The notes: generated by a model not told the origin, from the sequence alone. Counted from the first letter of the stretch, positions 1 through 9,843 are shown. The stretch: DNA of 64,000 bases from CCMP332 sp040218795 (GCA_040218795.1 JAVJQT010000007.1:62001-126000); one strand, 5' to 3'. Program-made: numbers and translations.

Positions 1-1
1 G

Positions 2-394
2 GCACCCTTGCTCGGCGGAATTGACCAGGCCTTTCAATTTATTCAGGAATATACCGGTATTGTTAGCCCGGGAATTCTGGCTGTATTCTTATTGGGATTA
101 TTCTGGAAAAAAGCCACAAATAAGGCAGCGATTTGGGGGGCATTGCTTTCAATTCCGATAGCCGTTTTATTAAAGGAATTTGTTCCCGGTATGCCATTTT
201 TAAATCAAATGGGATTTACTGCCATCGGAACAATGATTATAATCGTGATTGTCTCTTATATTTCGGGGAAAGGTGAAGATGATCCAAAAGGTATTGAAAT
301 CTCAAAAGGCTATTTTAAAACGAGCTCAAAATTTAATATTTCAGCTTTCGCCATTTGCATTATTACCGCGGTACTCTATGCCTTATTTTGGTAA
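2..394 (+). CDS. Sodium:solute symporter (SSS family), C-terminal part, 5' end outside window
   Basis: The reading frame is open from base 2, so the gene starts before the window. The visible 130 residues hold hydrophobic segments around residues 20-35, 43-60, 68-87 and 111-129, the last helix reaching the stop. The stretch reading LDQAFQFIQEYTG-like followed by SPGILAVFLLGLFWKK is typical of the sodium/glucose (SGLT-like) branch of the SSS family, which moves sugars or related solutes across the inner membrane with Na+. It sits next to a beta-glucan utilisation locus, so glucose uptake is a reasonable inference, but substrate cannot be read from the fragment. The TTG at base 8 is not a credible start because the homologous region continues upstream of it. 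Confidence 0.85.
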   Translation, partial: APLLGGIDQAFQFIQEYTGIVSPGILAVFLLGLFWKKATNKAAIWGALLSIPIAVLLKEFVPGMPFLNQMGFTAIGTMIIIVIVSYISGKGEDDPKGIEISKGYFKTSSKFNISAFAICIITAVLYALFW

Positions 395-488
395 TGGATT
401 ATTTTAATGCTTGCTAATCTGGTAAGGTATATTATTCGAAATTCTGATTTTATTTCCAATTGGAATTTAATAATGCAATGTCTGTATT

Positions 489-3380
489 TTAATAGTTAAG
501 GATAAATTCAGTCAAATTTTGGGAGCGTTCTAAGTTTAATTTCTTTCTCAATCGATACCTTGCAATTTCTACCCCTCTTACCGAAATGTTTAAAAGATTG
601 GCAATTTCTTTGGTTGATAAATTGAGCCTTAAATAGGTGCTCAATTTTACATCCTGGGGACTGAGTTTTGGATATTCGGATTGAAACCTTTTTGAAAAAT
701 CACCGTGAACCTTGTCAAAATGAATTTGAAAATTGGCCCAATCATCTTCATCCTGTACATTTTTCTCTATTTCCTTTACAATTTTCCGAATGTTTGATTT
801 TACTTCTTCGTTCGTGCTTTTTTTAACGACAGATTCGAGATTCGATTTTACACCATTTATAAATTCATTTTTATTTAGCAAATGCATGGTATTGGTAGCC
901 AATTCAGAATTCATGTAATCAATTTCAGATTGTAATTTTTCATTTTTTAGCTGCTCTATTTCACTTTCACTTTGCTTTGTTATGGTGTCCAGTTGTTTTT
1001 CTTTTTCACCTATTTCTTCCAATCTTTTCCTATCCAGTTTCTGCTTTTCTTTTTCATAGCGCTTATCTAAAACAACCATGAGGCTAATTAATGCTGTTAA
1101 ACTTAATACAACATAAATTATATATGCCATGGGTGATCTGTACCAGGGCGATAGCACTGTAAACTTGAATTCCTCTACTTCACTTATTTGATTGATTGCG
1201 TTTTTAGATCTGACTTTGAATATATACTCCCCTTCTCGGAGATTAGTATAATCCTTTGAATTGGCATTTGTCCATTCACTCCATTCCTTATTAAATCCTT
1301 CCAGTTTATATTGAAACTGAGGGTTGGTAGTTGTGCTGTATGAAGTAGAAGAAAATCGGAATGTAATGTTGTTTTGCTTGTAATTTATTTCGGGATTTGA
1401 ATGTGTACCTGACCGGCCATTTAAATGCATATTTCCGGCCAAATAGGTAAACAGGGTATCGTATGAGTTGTATACATCGCGAATTAAAGTGTAAAATTTC
1501 TCTTCTGTCTGTTCATTGAAATTATTTCTATCGAATAAAACAAAGCCTTCTTTTGCCCCAAATAATACTTGATTAGGATTTATAATATTAATATTGGGAA
1601 GGTCATCGTTCAGAAGTTTTCGCACCTTGTTAAATGACTGGTCGTGTTTTACATAATTATTCGGGCCTATTTTTTCTAAAAACCCCAATGAAGTATTTGT
1701 AATAAAATAGATATTACCGAATACATCGGGCTTCATGACATTGACCTGACTTCCATTGAAATAACTGCTTAAATTACTGTCTTGTGAAAAGGTTTTGCTC
1801 TTATAATCGTAATTCAAGATGCCTTCTTCTGAAATGACTTTTATTTCGCCGTCTATCTTAGTGATTGTGTTTTGAAGATTGGTGGGCAACCCGTTTTCCT
1901 GATTAAAAAATTCAATTTTCGGATTTAACAATCGCTCTCTTGATAATGATATTTTAAATAAGCCCTTATACCCGTGCGAAACCCATAAAATGCTGTCTTT
2001 ATCTAATGTCAGAATTCTTGAAGACTCATAAAAAGAATTGATTTTACCCACTTTGTTTTTAAGGTTATTGCGATAGACATAGATTCCGTCATAGCCTCCC
2101 TGAAAATAATAGTTGAACCACTTTACGAACATCCATGAACCGGTGTTATTAAAGAAGTTTTCGGCTTTGTTGTCGTTAATAAAGAAGGCCCCTTCGTTGT
2201 GATTTAAAATTAGATTTCCTGAAACATCCTGAAGAAAATAGGTCTGGCCCTCCGAACCACTCACTTCTTGTGGTTCACCATCAAATGAATAGACACCATT
2301 ATTTGTGCCAAGATATAAATCATTTTGACTGCTTATGGCTGAATAGCCGGTTCCCGGAAGTCCAATATTTTCATTGATTTCTCTAAAAGGTGATTGTACC
2401 TCCAAAAAAGAGATGCCATTATTTTGTCCTACCCAAATATTTTTATTTTGATCTTCAAATATGCTGAGTATGGTTCTGCTCAACAATCCTCTTTCCTTGT
2501 TGACATTAATAAGAATATTCCCTTCAAGATCAATAATATAGATTCCATTGTTTTGAGTGCCGATGGCTAGATTTCCGTTGGAGAGCAGCAGGGCACAATT
2601 GATAAATGTTTCTTCAAATAATGCATTTAGATTTCTATTAAAAGGACGAATTCCTTTTGGGCCAAGCAGCCAGATGCCATTTCTGGATGTGGTGATCAAT
2701 AAATTGTTTTCATCGATACTGGTTACTGAGGACACAATTTTATCAGAAAAAAAGGTCATGTGTTCTTTTGAATGAAACCTTCCATTTTCAATCACATGCA
2801 AACCTTTGCTGGGAATATGAGAATAGATTTTGTTTTTGGATTCAAATGAAATATCGAGGATGGATTGAGGATCGATGACCCTGATTTGATCATCTTCATA
2901 AACGTACACGTATGAAAACGTACAGAAATAGGCCTTACCTTTTATGAAATAGGTTTTCCAGGTTTCATCAATTTCCCTGTATTTTTCAGGAATTTTTGAT
3001 TTTAGAGAAACATAGTTCAGCTGGCCAATGGAATCTGCCTCAAAGTATCCGAAATCGCCCTGATAACCAGCATAAATTCTTCCGTTTTCATTTATAGCCA
3101 GGCTTCTCATTTTGGTGGCATTTGTCACATTAAATTGATGCCAGTCATTACCATCAAATTGCAAAAGTCCAAAATTATTGGCAACATAAATTATTCCCTT
3201 GCGATCCTGGCTGATTTGCCAATTTTGTATTCCGCCTGAATACTCTTCAGGATTGTAATTTCTTATAAGAGGTAATCCGGGTAGTGTGCTTCCATAAATC
3301 TGAGCAAAAGAAAGCAGAATTAAGAATATGATGAATTTACATTTCAATAGGTATGAATAGAAAAAAATGTACACATCCAA
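489..3380 (-). CDS. Membrane-tethered sensor/regulator: beta-propeller, Y_Y_Y domain, coiled coil, LuxR-type HTH
   Basis: The protein has 963 residues. An N-terminal signal or anchor segment lies at about 10-30. A long reg_prop-like propeller with recurring N(x)IWVG and GNLYF-type blades fills roughly 45-660. A Y_Y_Y (triple-tyrosine) domain at about 670-745 contains YKLEGFNKEW. A transmembrane helix lies at about 750-770, a charged coiled coil at about 775-840, and a LuxR-like helix-turn-helix at about 905-963 (LSTKEIANLLNISVRGVE). Unlike SusR-type hybrid two-component systems it has no histidine kinase or receiver domain. The propeller should sense ligand in the periplasm while the HTH binds DNA from the membrane. 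It is divergent from the SusCD operon, so regulation of the glucan locus is inferred. No ATG is in frame near the start: TTG is used here, and GTG at codon 3 is an alternative. Confidence 0.85.
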   Translation of the reverse strand: MDVYIFFYSYLLKCKFIIFLILLSFAQIYGSTLPGLPLIRNYNPEEYSGGIQNWQISQDRKGIIYVANNFGLLQFDGNDWHQFNVTNATKMRSLAINENGRIYAGYQGDFGYFEADSIGQLNYVSLKSKIPEKYREIDETWKTYFIKGKAYFCTFSYVYVYEDDQIRVIDPQSILDISFESKNKIYSHIPSKGLHVIENGRFHSKEHMTFFSDKIVSSVTSIDENNLLITTSRNGIWLLGPKGIRPFNRNLNALFEETFINCALLLSNGNLAIGTQNNGIYIIDLEGNILINVNKERGLLSRTILSIFEDQNKNIWVGQNNGISFLEVQSPFREINENIGLPGTGYSAISSQNDLYLGTNNGVYSFDGEPQEVSGSEGQTYFLQDVSGNLILNHNEGAFFINDNKAENFFNNTGSWMFVKWFNYYFQGGYDGIYVYRNNLKNKVGKINSFYESSRILTLDKDSILWVSHGYKGLFKISLSRERLLNPKIEFFNQENGLPTNLQNTITKIDGEIKVISEEGILNYDYKSKTFSQDSNLSSYFNGSQVNVMKPDVFGNIYFITNTSLGFLEKIGPNNYVKHDQSFNKVRKLLNDDLPNINIINPNQVLFGAKEGFVLFDRNNFNEQTEEKFYTLIRDVYNSYDTLFTYLAGNMHLNGRSGTHSNPEINYKQNNITFRFSSTSYSTTTNPQFQYKLEGFNKEWSEWTNANSKDYTNLREGEYIFKVRSKNAINQISEVEEFKFTVLSPWYRSPMAYIIYVVLSLTALISLMVVLDKRYEKEKQKLDRKRLEEIGEKEKQLDTITKQSESEIEQLKNEKLQSEIDYMNSELATNTMHLLNKNEFINGVKSNLESVVKKSTNEEVKSNIRKIVKEIEKNVQDEDDWANFQIHFDKVHGDFSKRFQSEYPKLSPQDVKLSTYLRLNLSTKEIANLLNISVRGVEIARYRLRKKLNLERSQNLTEFILNY

Positions 3381-3425
3381 TTAAATATGCTAAATAATCA
3401 TAATAATACATTAATTTCTTGAATA

Positions 3426-3478
3426 TTGATGTATTTATGATGTAGACGTTTTAGATTGTTGATGTATTTATGATGTAG
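3426..3478 (+). promoter_or_regulatory. Pair of perfect 20-bp direct repeats, candidate regulator operator upstream of SusC
   Basis: The 20-mer TTGATGTATTTATGATGTAG occurs at 3426-3445 and again, base for base, at 3459-3478, with a 33-bp period (about three helical turns). The second copy ends 7 bp before a candidate -33 element. A shorter match, TGTAGACGTTTTA at 3441-3453 against TGTAGACGCTTTTA at 3516-3529, sits over the predicted start of transcription. The arrangement suits an activator bound on one DNA face. That the divergently encoded LuxR-HTH regulator binds here is inference. Confidence 0.55.
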
Positions 3479-3485
3479 TGTTCTA

Positions 3486-3517
3486 TTTGTATTAGAAAGG
3501 CCTATAGGGCATTTTTG
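3486..3517 (+). promoter_or_regulatory. Candidate Bacteroidota promoter for the SusC operon
   Basis: TTTG at 3486-3489 and CATTTTTG at 3510-3517 are separated by 20 bp. They match the Bacteroidota sigma-ABfr pattern (TTTG at -33, TAnnTTTG at -7) except for the first base of the -7 box. Transcription would start near 3524, giving a short leader before the ATG at 3546. The weak -7 box would fit dependence on an activator bound at the repeats just upstream. Confidence 0.4.
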
Positions 3518-3545
3518 TAGACGCTTTTATTTCAATACGCATGAT

Positions 3546-6500
3546 ATGATGAGAAACTCTACACTAAATTTAGCTTTGTGGGTCTTTATCCTTTTGGTTC
3601 CAACAAAGCTCTTAGCCCAAGGAATAGAAATTAAAGGAAACGTCACTTCTGATGATGGCGAGGTGCCCGGTGCCAGTGTCCTTGAAAAAGGAACAGTCAA
3701 TGGGACCATTACCGATTTTAATGGTGATTATACTATCACTGTTCAGGACTCCAACAGTGTTCTTGTCTTTTCTTTTATTGGGTATAAAACACAGTCGGTT
3801 AAGGTAAGAAATAGAACTACAATTGATATTTATTTAAAAGATGACGCTGTTCAACTCGAAGAAGTTGTCGTAATCGGATATGGTGAGCAAAAGAAAAGTG
3901 TTTCTACCGGTGCTATATCCAGTGTAGGCAGAGAAGAAATTGAAGGTTTGAACTTCCAAAGAGTTGAGCAAACACTACAAGGTCAGGTAAGTGGGGTTTA
4001 TATTGCTCCGGCTTCAGGTCAACCAGGCGCGGCACAATCAATTGTAATTAGGGGAGTTGGTACCAATGGAAATAATAATCCTTTATATGTAGTAGATGGT
4101 TTGGTAGTAGATGATATTTCAAACCTCAACCCCAATGATGTAGAGTCAGTAGAGGTATTAAAAGATGCGGCATCTACGGCAATTTACGGAGCAAGAGGTG
4201 CAAATGGTGTAATTATATTGACAACCAGAAGAGGGGATTCTGACAAAGCCACTTTTGAATACAGTGGTTTTGGTAGCACTGCCAGTCCATGGCGATTGCC
4301 TGAAATGATGGGCTCTGATGATTATGTAAAAGCCATTCGTGAAAAATTTGAAAACTCCAATGCGCTTTCAACTTTGGATCCAACATTTCCTGAAATAGGA
4401 CAGGCTCCGAGAAATATTGATTGGATGGAAGAAGTTGTAAGTCCTGCAACCACAATGAATCATAACCTTTCTGTTGGAAGAACTACTGAGAAAAACTCAT
4501 ATTTCTTCAGTTTTGGCTATTGGAATCAGGACGGAGTGATTGGGGGTGATAAGTCAAATTTTGAAAGGTATACGGCAAGGCTTAATTCCAGCTCTTATGC
4601 GAATAAGTATTTGATGTTGGGTCAGAATTTGTCAATACTTCACACTGAGAGACAAACAGTACCGGAAAACAATGCATTTGGTTCTGTATTGGCCGACGCT
4701 TTTAACTACGATCCGATTACACCTATTAATACGGCTTATAATGATAGTACTTATGGATATGCAATTTCACCTTATGTAAGAAAAGAGTACATCAATCCAT
4801 TTGCTAGAACATTCATTACAAATAACAGAAACAGAACTAATAGACTTCAGGGAAATATTTACGCAGAAGTGAGCCCGGTTGAATGGTTAAAATTCAGATC
4901 TGATGTGGGAGCTGATATTTTGTATAGCTATGACAATACATTTACACCGACCTATTTCTTCCGTTCGGATTTTCAGAACCCAAACAATACGGCTTTTCAG
5001 GGTTATTATTCTGAAAACACTATTCGATGGGAAAACTTTCTCTCATTTTCCAAAAAGATCAAATTTCACTCAATTGATGCGATCCTTGGGATGTCTTACA
5101 GAGAAAGAAATGGTGAGTTTGCAGGAGGATCAAGACAGAATATTCCACAATCACAGCAGTTTAACCCCAACTGGTGGTACATCGATGCGGGTGTAGATAC
5201 TACAGACCAGAATTACGGTAATGCATTAGTAACAGAAGTACTCCAAAGTTATTTTGGTAGGGTACTCTATAATTTTGATGAGAAATACCTCCTTACGGCT
5301 TCACTTAGAAGAGACGGGTCTTCAAAATTCGGTCCCAATAACAGATTCGGTTTGTTCCCATCTTTCTCTGCGGGCTGGGTACTTTCAAAAGAAAATTTCT
5401 TCGATTTCCCAACATTTGACTTTGTAAAATTAAGAGCTAGCTGGGGTGTAAATGGTAATGACAGAATCAATAACCTCGCCTATACTTCTATTGTAAGTGA
5501 CGACAGATTCACATATCAGTTTGGAAGGCCGGGCAATGAGGCACAGTATTTTGGGGAAGCACCTGTAGCTATTTCTAACCCGGATATCAAATGGGAAGAA
5601 AGTGTTCAGTGGGATATCGGTCTTGAAGTGGATATCCTGAGTGGTAAACTATCCACAGATATTGATGTTTATTCAAAAACAACAAAAGATCTATTGATGA
5701 CAGGTGTAGTTCCCGGACTTGTTGGTAATAATGCGCCAATCCTGAATACGGGTGAAATGAGAAACCGCGGAATTGAGTTTGCTATAAATTACAACAACAG
5801 ATGGAATGATATTGGTTTTGCAGCAGGAATGAATTTTACCCGAAACTGGAATGAGGCTCTAAAAGTAGCCGGTGAAGGTGAAAATCCATTTATAGAAGGC
5901 TATGCATGGCCGGTAAGAAACTTTACAATTACCAGAATGACTCAGGGGCTTCCGGTTTCGCACTTTAGAGGTTACAAAACCGATGGAATCTTTAAATCAC
6001 AAAGTGAAGTATTTCAATACATCAATACCAATGGTGACCTGATCCAACCCGATGCCGAGGCTGGTGACATAAAATTTGTCGATATAAATGGCGACGGCGA
6101 AATCAATGAAGAAGATATAACAGAAATTGGTAAACCCTGGGCGGATATCCTTATGGGCTTTAATTTCAGTGTGGATTACAGAGGATTTGATATTCGAATG
6201 CTTTGGAACGTGAGCATTGGAAACGATGTTTATAAGGTCTATGAAAGACAGGATATTCCCTATAACAATTACCAGGATACCTGGTTGGATCGATGGTCTG
6301 AATCAAATCCTGATGGAGAATATCCAAGACTTGTACTAAATGATGTAAATGGCAATCAAAGGCCTTCAGACTTTTATGTTGAAGATGCGAGTTTTGCAAG
6401 ATTGAGAAATCTGCAGATTGGATATAATCTTCCTCAGAAAATTCTTGAGAAAGTCTTGATAACCAAAGCGAGATTTTACGTATCCTTTGACAACCTACTT

Positions 6501-6632
6501 ACTATAACAGGTTACAGTGGATTTGACCCTGAAATTGGATCAAACAATGGCTGGATCCTGGATACAGGTATTGATAAAGGATTTTATCCTCAGAACAGAG
6601 CAGTTGGTGCAGGTTTGAATGTGACGTTTTAA
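3546..6632 (+). CDS. SusC/RagA-type TonB-linked outer-membrane glycan transporter
   Basis: The 1028-residue product is of normal size for the SusC family. It has a signal peptide ending near LLAQ (residue 25), a carboxypeptidase-regulatory-like domain (about 28-100), a TonB-box-like stretch (LEEVVVIGYGEQKK, about 105-118), a plug with the SusC signature SVEVLKDAASTAIYGARGAN (starting at residue 200), and a beta-barrel ending in a terminal Phe (LNVTF). It imports oligosaccharides across the outer membrane with TonB energy, capped by the SusD partner encoded 11 bp downstream. Two ATGs lie in tandem (3546 and 3549). Context in a GH16/GH3 locus indicates a beta-1,3-glucan oligosaccharide substrate; this is inferred, not read from the sequence. 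Confidence 0.96.
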   Translation: MMRNSTLNLALWVFILLVPTKLLAQGIEIKGNVTSDDGEVPGASVLEKGTVNGTITDFNGDYTITVQDSNSVLVFSFIGYKTQSVKVRNRTTIDIYLKDDAVQLEEVVVIGYGEQKKSVSTGAISSVGREEIEGLNFQRVEQTLQGQVSGVYIAPASGQPGAAQSIVIRGVGTNGNNNPLYVVDGLVVDDISNLNPNDVESVEVLKDAASTAIYGARGANGVIILTTRRGDSDKATFEYSGFGSTASPWRLPEMMGSDDYVKAIREKFENSNALSTLDPTFPEIGQAPRNIDWMEEVVSPATTMNHNLSVGRTTEKNSYFFSFGYWNQDGVIGGDKSNFERYTARLNSSSYANKYLMLGQNLSILHTERQTVPENNAFGSVLADAFNYDPITPINTAYNDSTYGYAISPYVRKEYINPFARTFITNNRNRTNRLQGNIYAEVSPVEWLKFRSDVGADILYSYDNTFTPTYFFRSDFQNPNNTAFQGYYSENTIRWENFLSFSKKIKFHSIDAILGMSYRERNGEFAGGSRQNIPQSQQFNPNWWYIDAGVDTTDQNYGNALVTEVLQSYFGRVLYNFDEKYLLTASLRRDGSSKFGPNNRFGLFPSFSAGWVLSKENFFDFPTFDFVKLRASWGVNGNDRINNLAYTSIVSDDRFTYQFGRPGNEAQYFGEAPVAISNPDIKWEESVQWDIGLEVDILSGKLSTDIDVYSKTTKDLLMTGVVPGLVGNNAPILNTGEMRNRGIEFAINYNNRWNDIGFAAGMNFTRNWNEALKVAGEGENPFIEGYAWPVRNFTITRMTQGLPVSHFRGYKTDGIFKSQSEVFQYINTNGDLIQPDAEAGDIKFVDINGDGEINEEDITEIGKPWADILMGFNFSVDYRGFDIRMLWNVSIGNDVYKVYERQDIPYNNYQDTWLDRWSESNPDGEYPRLVLNDVNGNQRPSDFYVEDASFARLRNLQIGYNLPQKILEKVLITKARFYVSFDNLLTITGYSGFDPEIGSNNGWILDTGIDKGFYPQNRAVGAGLNVTF

Positions 6633-6643
6633 TTTAATTAACG

Positions 6644-8275
6644 ATGAAGAGAATAATACGATTTAAAATTCTTATTGCATTATCGCTATTGATAATGACG
6701 GCTTGTAAGGAGGAAAAACTGGATGTTGAGCCGGTGGCCTCTTATTTGGAAGCAAATTATTACAAAAATGAGCAACAGGCATTTAATGCATTGGTTGCAG
6801 CTTATGATCCATTGCAATGGACAATGCACGGTGGTTTTTGGGTGAGTCCGGTGATGTATGCAGAGATAAGATCAGATAATGCAAATGCGGGAGGAGATGC
6901 CACCAATGCCGATCAACCCGGATGGCAGGAGATGGATGATTTTACCAATAATCCAAATACCAACGAAACGAATTGGATTTGGAGCAGATGCTATACCGGT
7001 ATATACAGAGCTAATCTGGTCTTACAAAATATAGAGATTGAATCACCGACGGTTGCTATTTATAAAGCCGAAGCCAGATTCCTCAGAGCGTATTATCATT
7101 TTGATGCATTCAGACATTATGGACCGTCTCCAATTATTGATCGCATTTTATTGCCGGATGAATACAATCAGCCAAGGGCTTCGATGAATGAAATGTTTGA
7201 ATTTATGGTGGGTGATCTGGAAGCGGCAATCGCTGCCTTACCCCTTACAACTTCTGAATCTTTTAAAGGAAGAGTAACCAAAGGAACCGCACAAGCACTC
7301 TTAGGTAAAATTTATTTATACTGGGCGGATCTTGATAACGATAATTCACAGAAATTTGACAAAGCGGCTGATGCACTTAGAGAAGTTGTTAATAGTGGAC
7401 AGTATCAGTTGTTAGATGATTTGCGTGACCTTTACGCCTATGGCGCCAACAATACTGCAGAATCTGTATTTGAAATTCAGCAATCAAATATTTCACCCTC
7501 TAATTGGAATTGGCCGAGCAGTTGGATTGATGGAAATGTATTTGCACAGTTATGCGGCGTAAGAAGTCTTTGTGATGATCACCCGACTTATAATGCGGGC
7601 TGGGGTTTTATGTTACCTACGCAGGGTTTATACGATCATTTCCTGGCAGATGATACAATTAGAAGAAATGTTTCCATTCTATCACTGGATGAGCTTAATA
7701 TGGCTATCGACACAATATCCGGAAATAGCTGTGGTACTTCGGCGATCGATGATGCAGATCAAAACCCAAGTGATTATACCGGATACTGGCAGGAAAAGTA
7801 TCCCATTTACAAAGAGTACACTAACCCTAATGGCGGCGATGCGGTATTGACCATTGATGCCAATGTATTTGTTATCAGATATGCCGATGTGCTTTTAATG
7901 TTGGCAGAAGCATTGCACAGAGGTACGGGATCCGACGGTGAAGCGCAAATGTTTGTAGACATGGTAAGGGAAAGAGCGGCAGGCCCAGGTGATAATACAG
8001 GAAATTTCAGAACAGTTTCGCAATTGATGAACGATCAAGGCTGGACATTGCTTGATGCCATTTGGTATGAAAGACGATCAGAATTTGCCCTGGAAGGCGA
8101 CAGATGGTATGATTTGGTACGTTCAGGAAGGGCGAACTCGGATTTGTTTACCGCGGAACCTGAAAAGGCTGCCAATTTTAGCCCTAAAGATATTTGGATT
8201 CCGGTTTCACAGAGAGAAGCAGACGTTACCAGCGGTGCTTTAACGCTTTATCCGGGACCAACATTATTTCCTTAA
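6644..8275 (+). CDS. SusD/RagB-type surface glycan-binding lipoprotein
   Basis: This 543-residue protein has a lipoprotein signal with the lipobox Cys at residue 21 (LIMTAC). It shows the family hallmarks: a TPR-like helical core with the RAYYHFDAFRHYGP-like segment, the LLMLAEAL helix, and the C-terminal FALEGDRWYDLVR motif. SusD proteins sit on the outer face of the SusC barrel and deliver bound glycan to it. The gene is 11 bp behind susC and must be cotranscribed. The many surface-type Trp residues (for example around 38-60 and 280-295) suit carbohydrate stacking, but the actual binding site cannot be placed from sequence alone. Confidence 0.95.
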   Translation: MKRIIRFKILIALSLLIMTACKEEKLDVEPVASYLEANYYKNEQQAFNALVAAYDPLQWTMHGGFWVSPVMYAEIRSDNANAGGDATNADQPGWQEMDDFTNNPNTNETNWIWSRCYTGIYRANLVLQNIEIESPTVAIYKAEARFLRAYYHFDAFRHYGPSPIIDRILLPDEYNQPRASMNEMFEFMVGDLEAAIAALPLTTSESFKGRVTKGTAQALLGKIYLYWADLDNDNSQKFDKAADALREVVNSGQYQLLDDLRDLYAYGANNTAESVFEIQQSNISPSNWNWPSSWIDGNVFAQLCGVRSLCDDHPTYNAGWGFMLPTQGLYDHFLADDTIRRNVSILSLDELNMAIDTISGNSCGTSAIDDADQNPSDYTGYWQEKYPIYKEYTNPNGGDAVLTIDANVFVIRYADVLLMLAEALHRGTGSDGEAQMFVDMVRERAAGPGDNTGNFRTVSQLMNDQGWTLLDAIWYERRSEFALEGDRWYDLVRSGRANSDLFTAEPEKAANFSPKDIWIPVSQREADVTSGALTLYPGPTLFP

Positions 8276-8325
8276 AAAAGAATTTTAAATAAGTATAAAC
8301 AACCAATAATTATAAATTAAATATT

Positions 8326-9816
8326 ATGAGAGTAAACAGTTTTTTTAAAGTATGGTATCTGATTTTAGCAGTACCATTTTTGATGTTGACATCATGTGGT
8401 GATGACGACAGCGGTAGTGGAACACCAAGTGGCGCCACTGTAGCCAGCTTCCAGTCCGAAGTTGATTCAGTTAATTTCCTTTTGGTGAGATTCACTAATT
8501 TTTCCCAAAATGCAACTTCATATGCATGGGATTTTGGAGATTCTGAAACTTCAACAGAAGAAAATCCGGAACACCAATATGCAGCAGCTGGAACCTATAC
8601 AGTTACTTTAACTGCAACAGGTGCAAATGGTACTACATCATCCAAATCAAATGATGTAACCGTGACTGATCCTAACGCGGCTTTAACTTTGTTGACTGGT
8701 CCAGATTCTAAAACTTGGAAACTTTTTAGAGAAGGCACTTCAATGTCATTGGGTGAGAGTAAGGAAATACCAAATAACTGGTGGCCGGGATTGGAAAATG
8801 ACGGAAGCAGAGATTGTCTGTATGAGCAAACCTTTACTTTCCACAGAGATGGAACTTACGCATTTGATGATATGGGTAGTTTCTGGGGTGAGTTCGGTGT
8901 TTGGGATCCGGCAGATCCAAATTACGAAACCTGTTTCCCTGCTGAAGCGGCGAACATGAGAAACCTGAATGGTGATGATGTAAGCGCTTGGTTAAGCGGA
9001 ACACATGCATTTACTTATGATGCCAACTCTTCGGAAGTTACTTTGACCGGTGATGGAGCATGGATTGGTATTCCTAAATTAGGCCCAACTGGTGAAAGTG
9101 TAGTTCCATTGAGCAGCACAACCTTTAAAATTGAGGCAATAGGTCAGGCAACCGGTTATGATACCATGGTAATTGGTTTTGACTACGGAACAGGCGGATA
9201 CTGGAAATTTGTATACGTGAATTATTCTGATCCTTCATTAGAGCCAGATTTGGGTTCCGGTGGCGGAGGTGGAGGTTTTGGAGAAGACCTTCCTGATGAA
9301 ACACCAACTGCCATGTTCAACACATTTGCTTCAACTGATGCTGCCGATGTACAAGAATTGGTACCTACTGCTTCTGATGTAACCATTAACATTGGAGTAA
9401 CTGACCCTGATGGCGGTGCTACTGCTGTTGGTGAATATGTTAGAGGAACGGCTGCATTTGCCGATTTGAAATTCCAGTTGGACTACGATGCTCAATTTGA
9501 CAATTTTGACAGTGTAGTTGTGGAAGTTTATTTCCCAAGTACCAATGATTATTCTGGTGCGCTAACACAAGTAGTGGATATTTTCATTGCTGATGCAAGT
9601 GCTACGGAGCAATTCTGGACAGATTGGGCATTGTATAGAAATGATGCTACAACTGCTCAAGATACCTGGGTAAGATTCGCATGGGCATTATCAGATGTTA
9701 TTGAAGGAGTTGATCCTAAGACCAGAACCGATTTTGATTTGATCGGTTTGAAAATAGGAAGTGATAACCATGATGTAGATGGTACTTTCTATATCAGAAA
9801 CTTCGAGTTTAAATAA
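8326..9816 (+). CDS. PKD-domain surface glycan-binding lipoprotein
   Basis: The 496-residue product has a lipobox Cys at residue 24 (MLTSC), an acidic/Ser/Gly tether, and a PKD domain at about 40-115 with the canonical YAWDFGDSETSTEENPEHQY and GTYTVTLTA strands. A central domain at about 120-300 is rich in Trp and Tyr. A glycine-rich linker (about 305-315) leads to a C-terminal beta-sandwich-like domain (about 325-496). It occupies the SusE/SusF position after SusCD, where surface glycan-binding proteins sit, and PKD proteins of this kind are known from laminarin loci of marine Bacteroidota. No catalytic motif is visible. A hairpin terminator follows, so it probably ends the most strongly expressed SusCD-SGBP transcript. 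Confidence 0.85.
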   Translation: MRVNSFFKVWYLILAVPFLMLTSCGDDDSGSGTPSGATVASFQSEVDSVNFLLVRFTNFSQNATSYAWDFGDSETSTEENPEHQYAAAGTYTVTLTATGANGTTSSKSNDVTVTDPNAALTLLTGPDSKTWKLFREGTSMSLGESKEIPNNWWPGLENDGSRDCLYEQTFTFHRDGTYAFDDMGSFWGEFGVWDPADPNYETCFPAEAANMRNLNGDDVSAWLSGTHAFTYDANSSEVTLTGDGAWIGIPKLGPTGESVVPLSSTTFKIEAIGQATGYDTMVIGFDYGTGGYWKFVYVNYSDPSLEPDLGSGGGGGGFGEDLPDETPTAMFNTFASTDAADVQELVPTASDVTINIGVTDPDGGATAVGEYVRGTAAFADLKFQLDYDAQFDNFDSVVVEVYFPSTNDYSGALTQVVDIFIADASATEQFWTDWALYRNDATTAQDTWVRFAWALSDVIEGVDPKTRTDFDLIGLKIGSDNHDVDGTFYIRNFEFK

Positions 9817-9843
9817 TCTTGTTTTTATTCATCATGATTAATT

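Noticed and set aside
8..394. TTG at base 8 as start of a complete small membrane protein
   Set aside because: The SSS-family homology runs through the TTG and upstream to the window edge, so this is a truncated gene, not a complete small one.
454..465. TTCCAATTGGAA palindrome as a terminator
   Set aside because: It has no loop and no T-run; it could be a protein site, but nothing supports this.
3426..3478. CRISPR array
   Set aside because: Only two repeat units with a 13-bp spacer, no cas genes, and location at a promoter.
4213..4455. Antisense open reading frame within SusC
   Set aside because: It has no start context or family resemblance and overlaps a conserved coding region; the other antisense frames inside long genes were dropped for the same reason.
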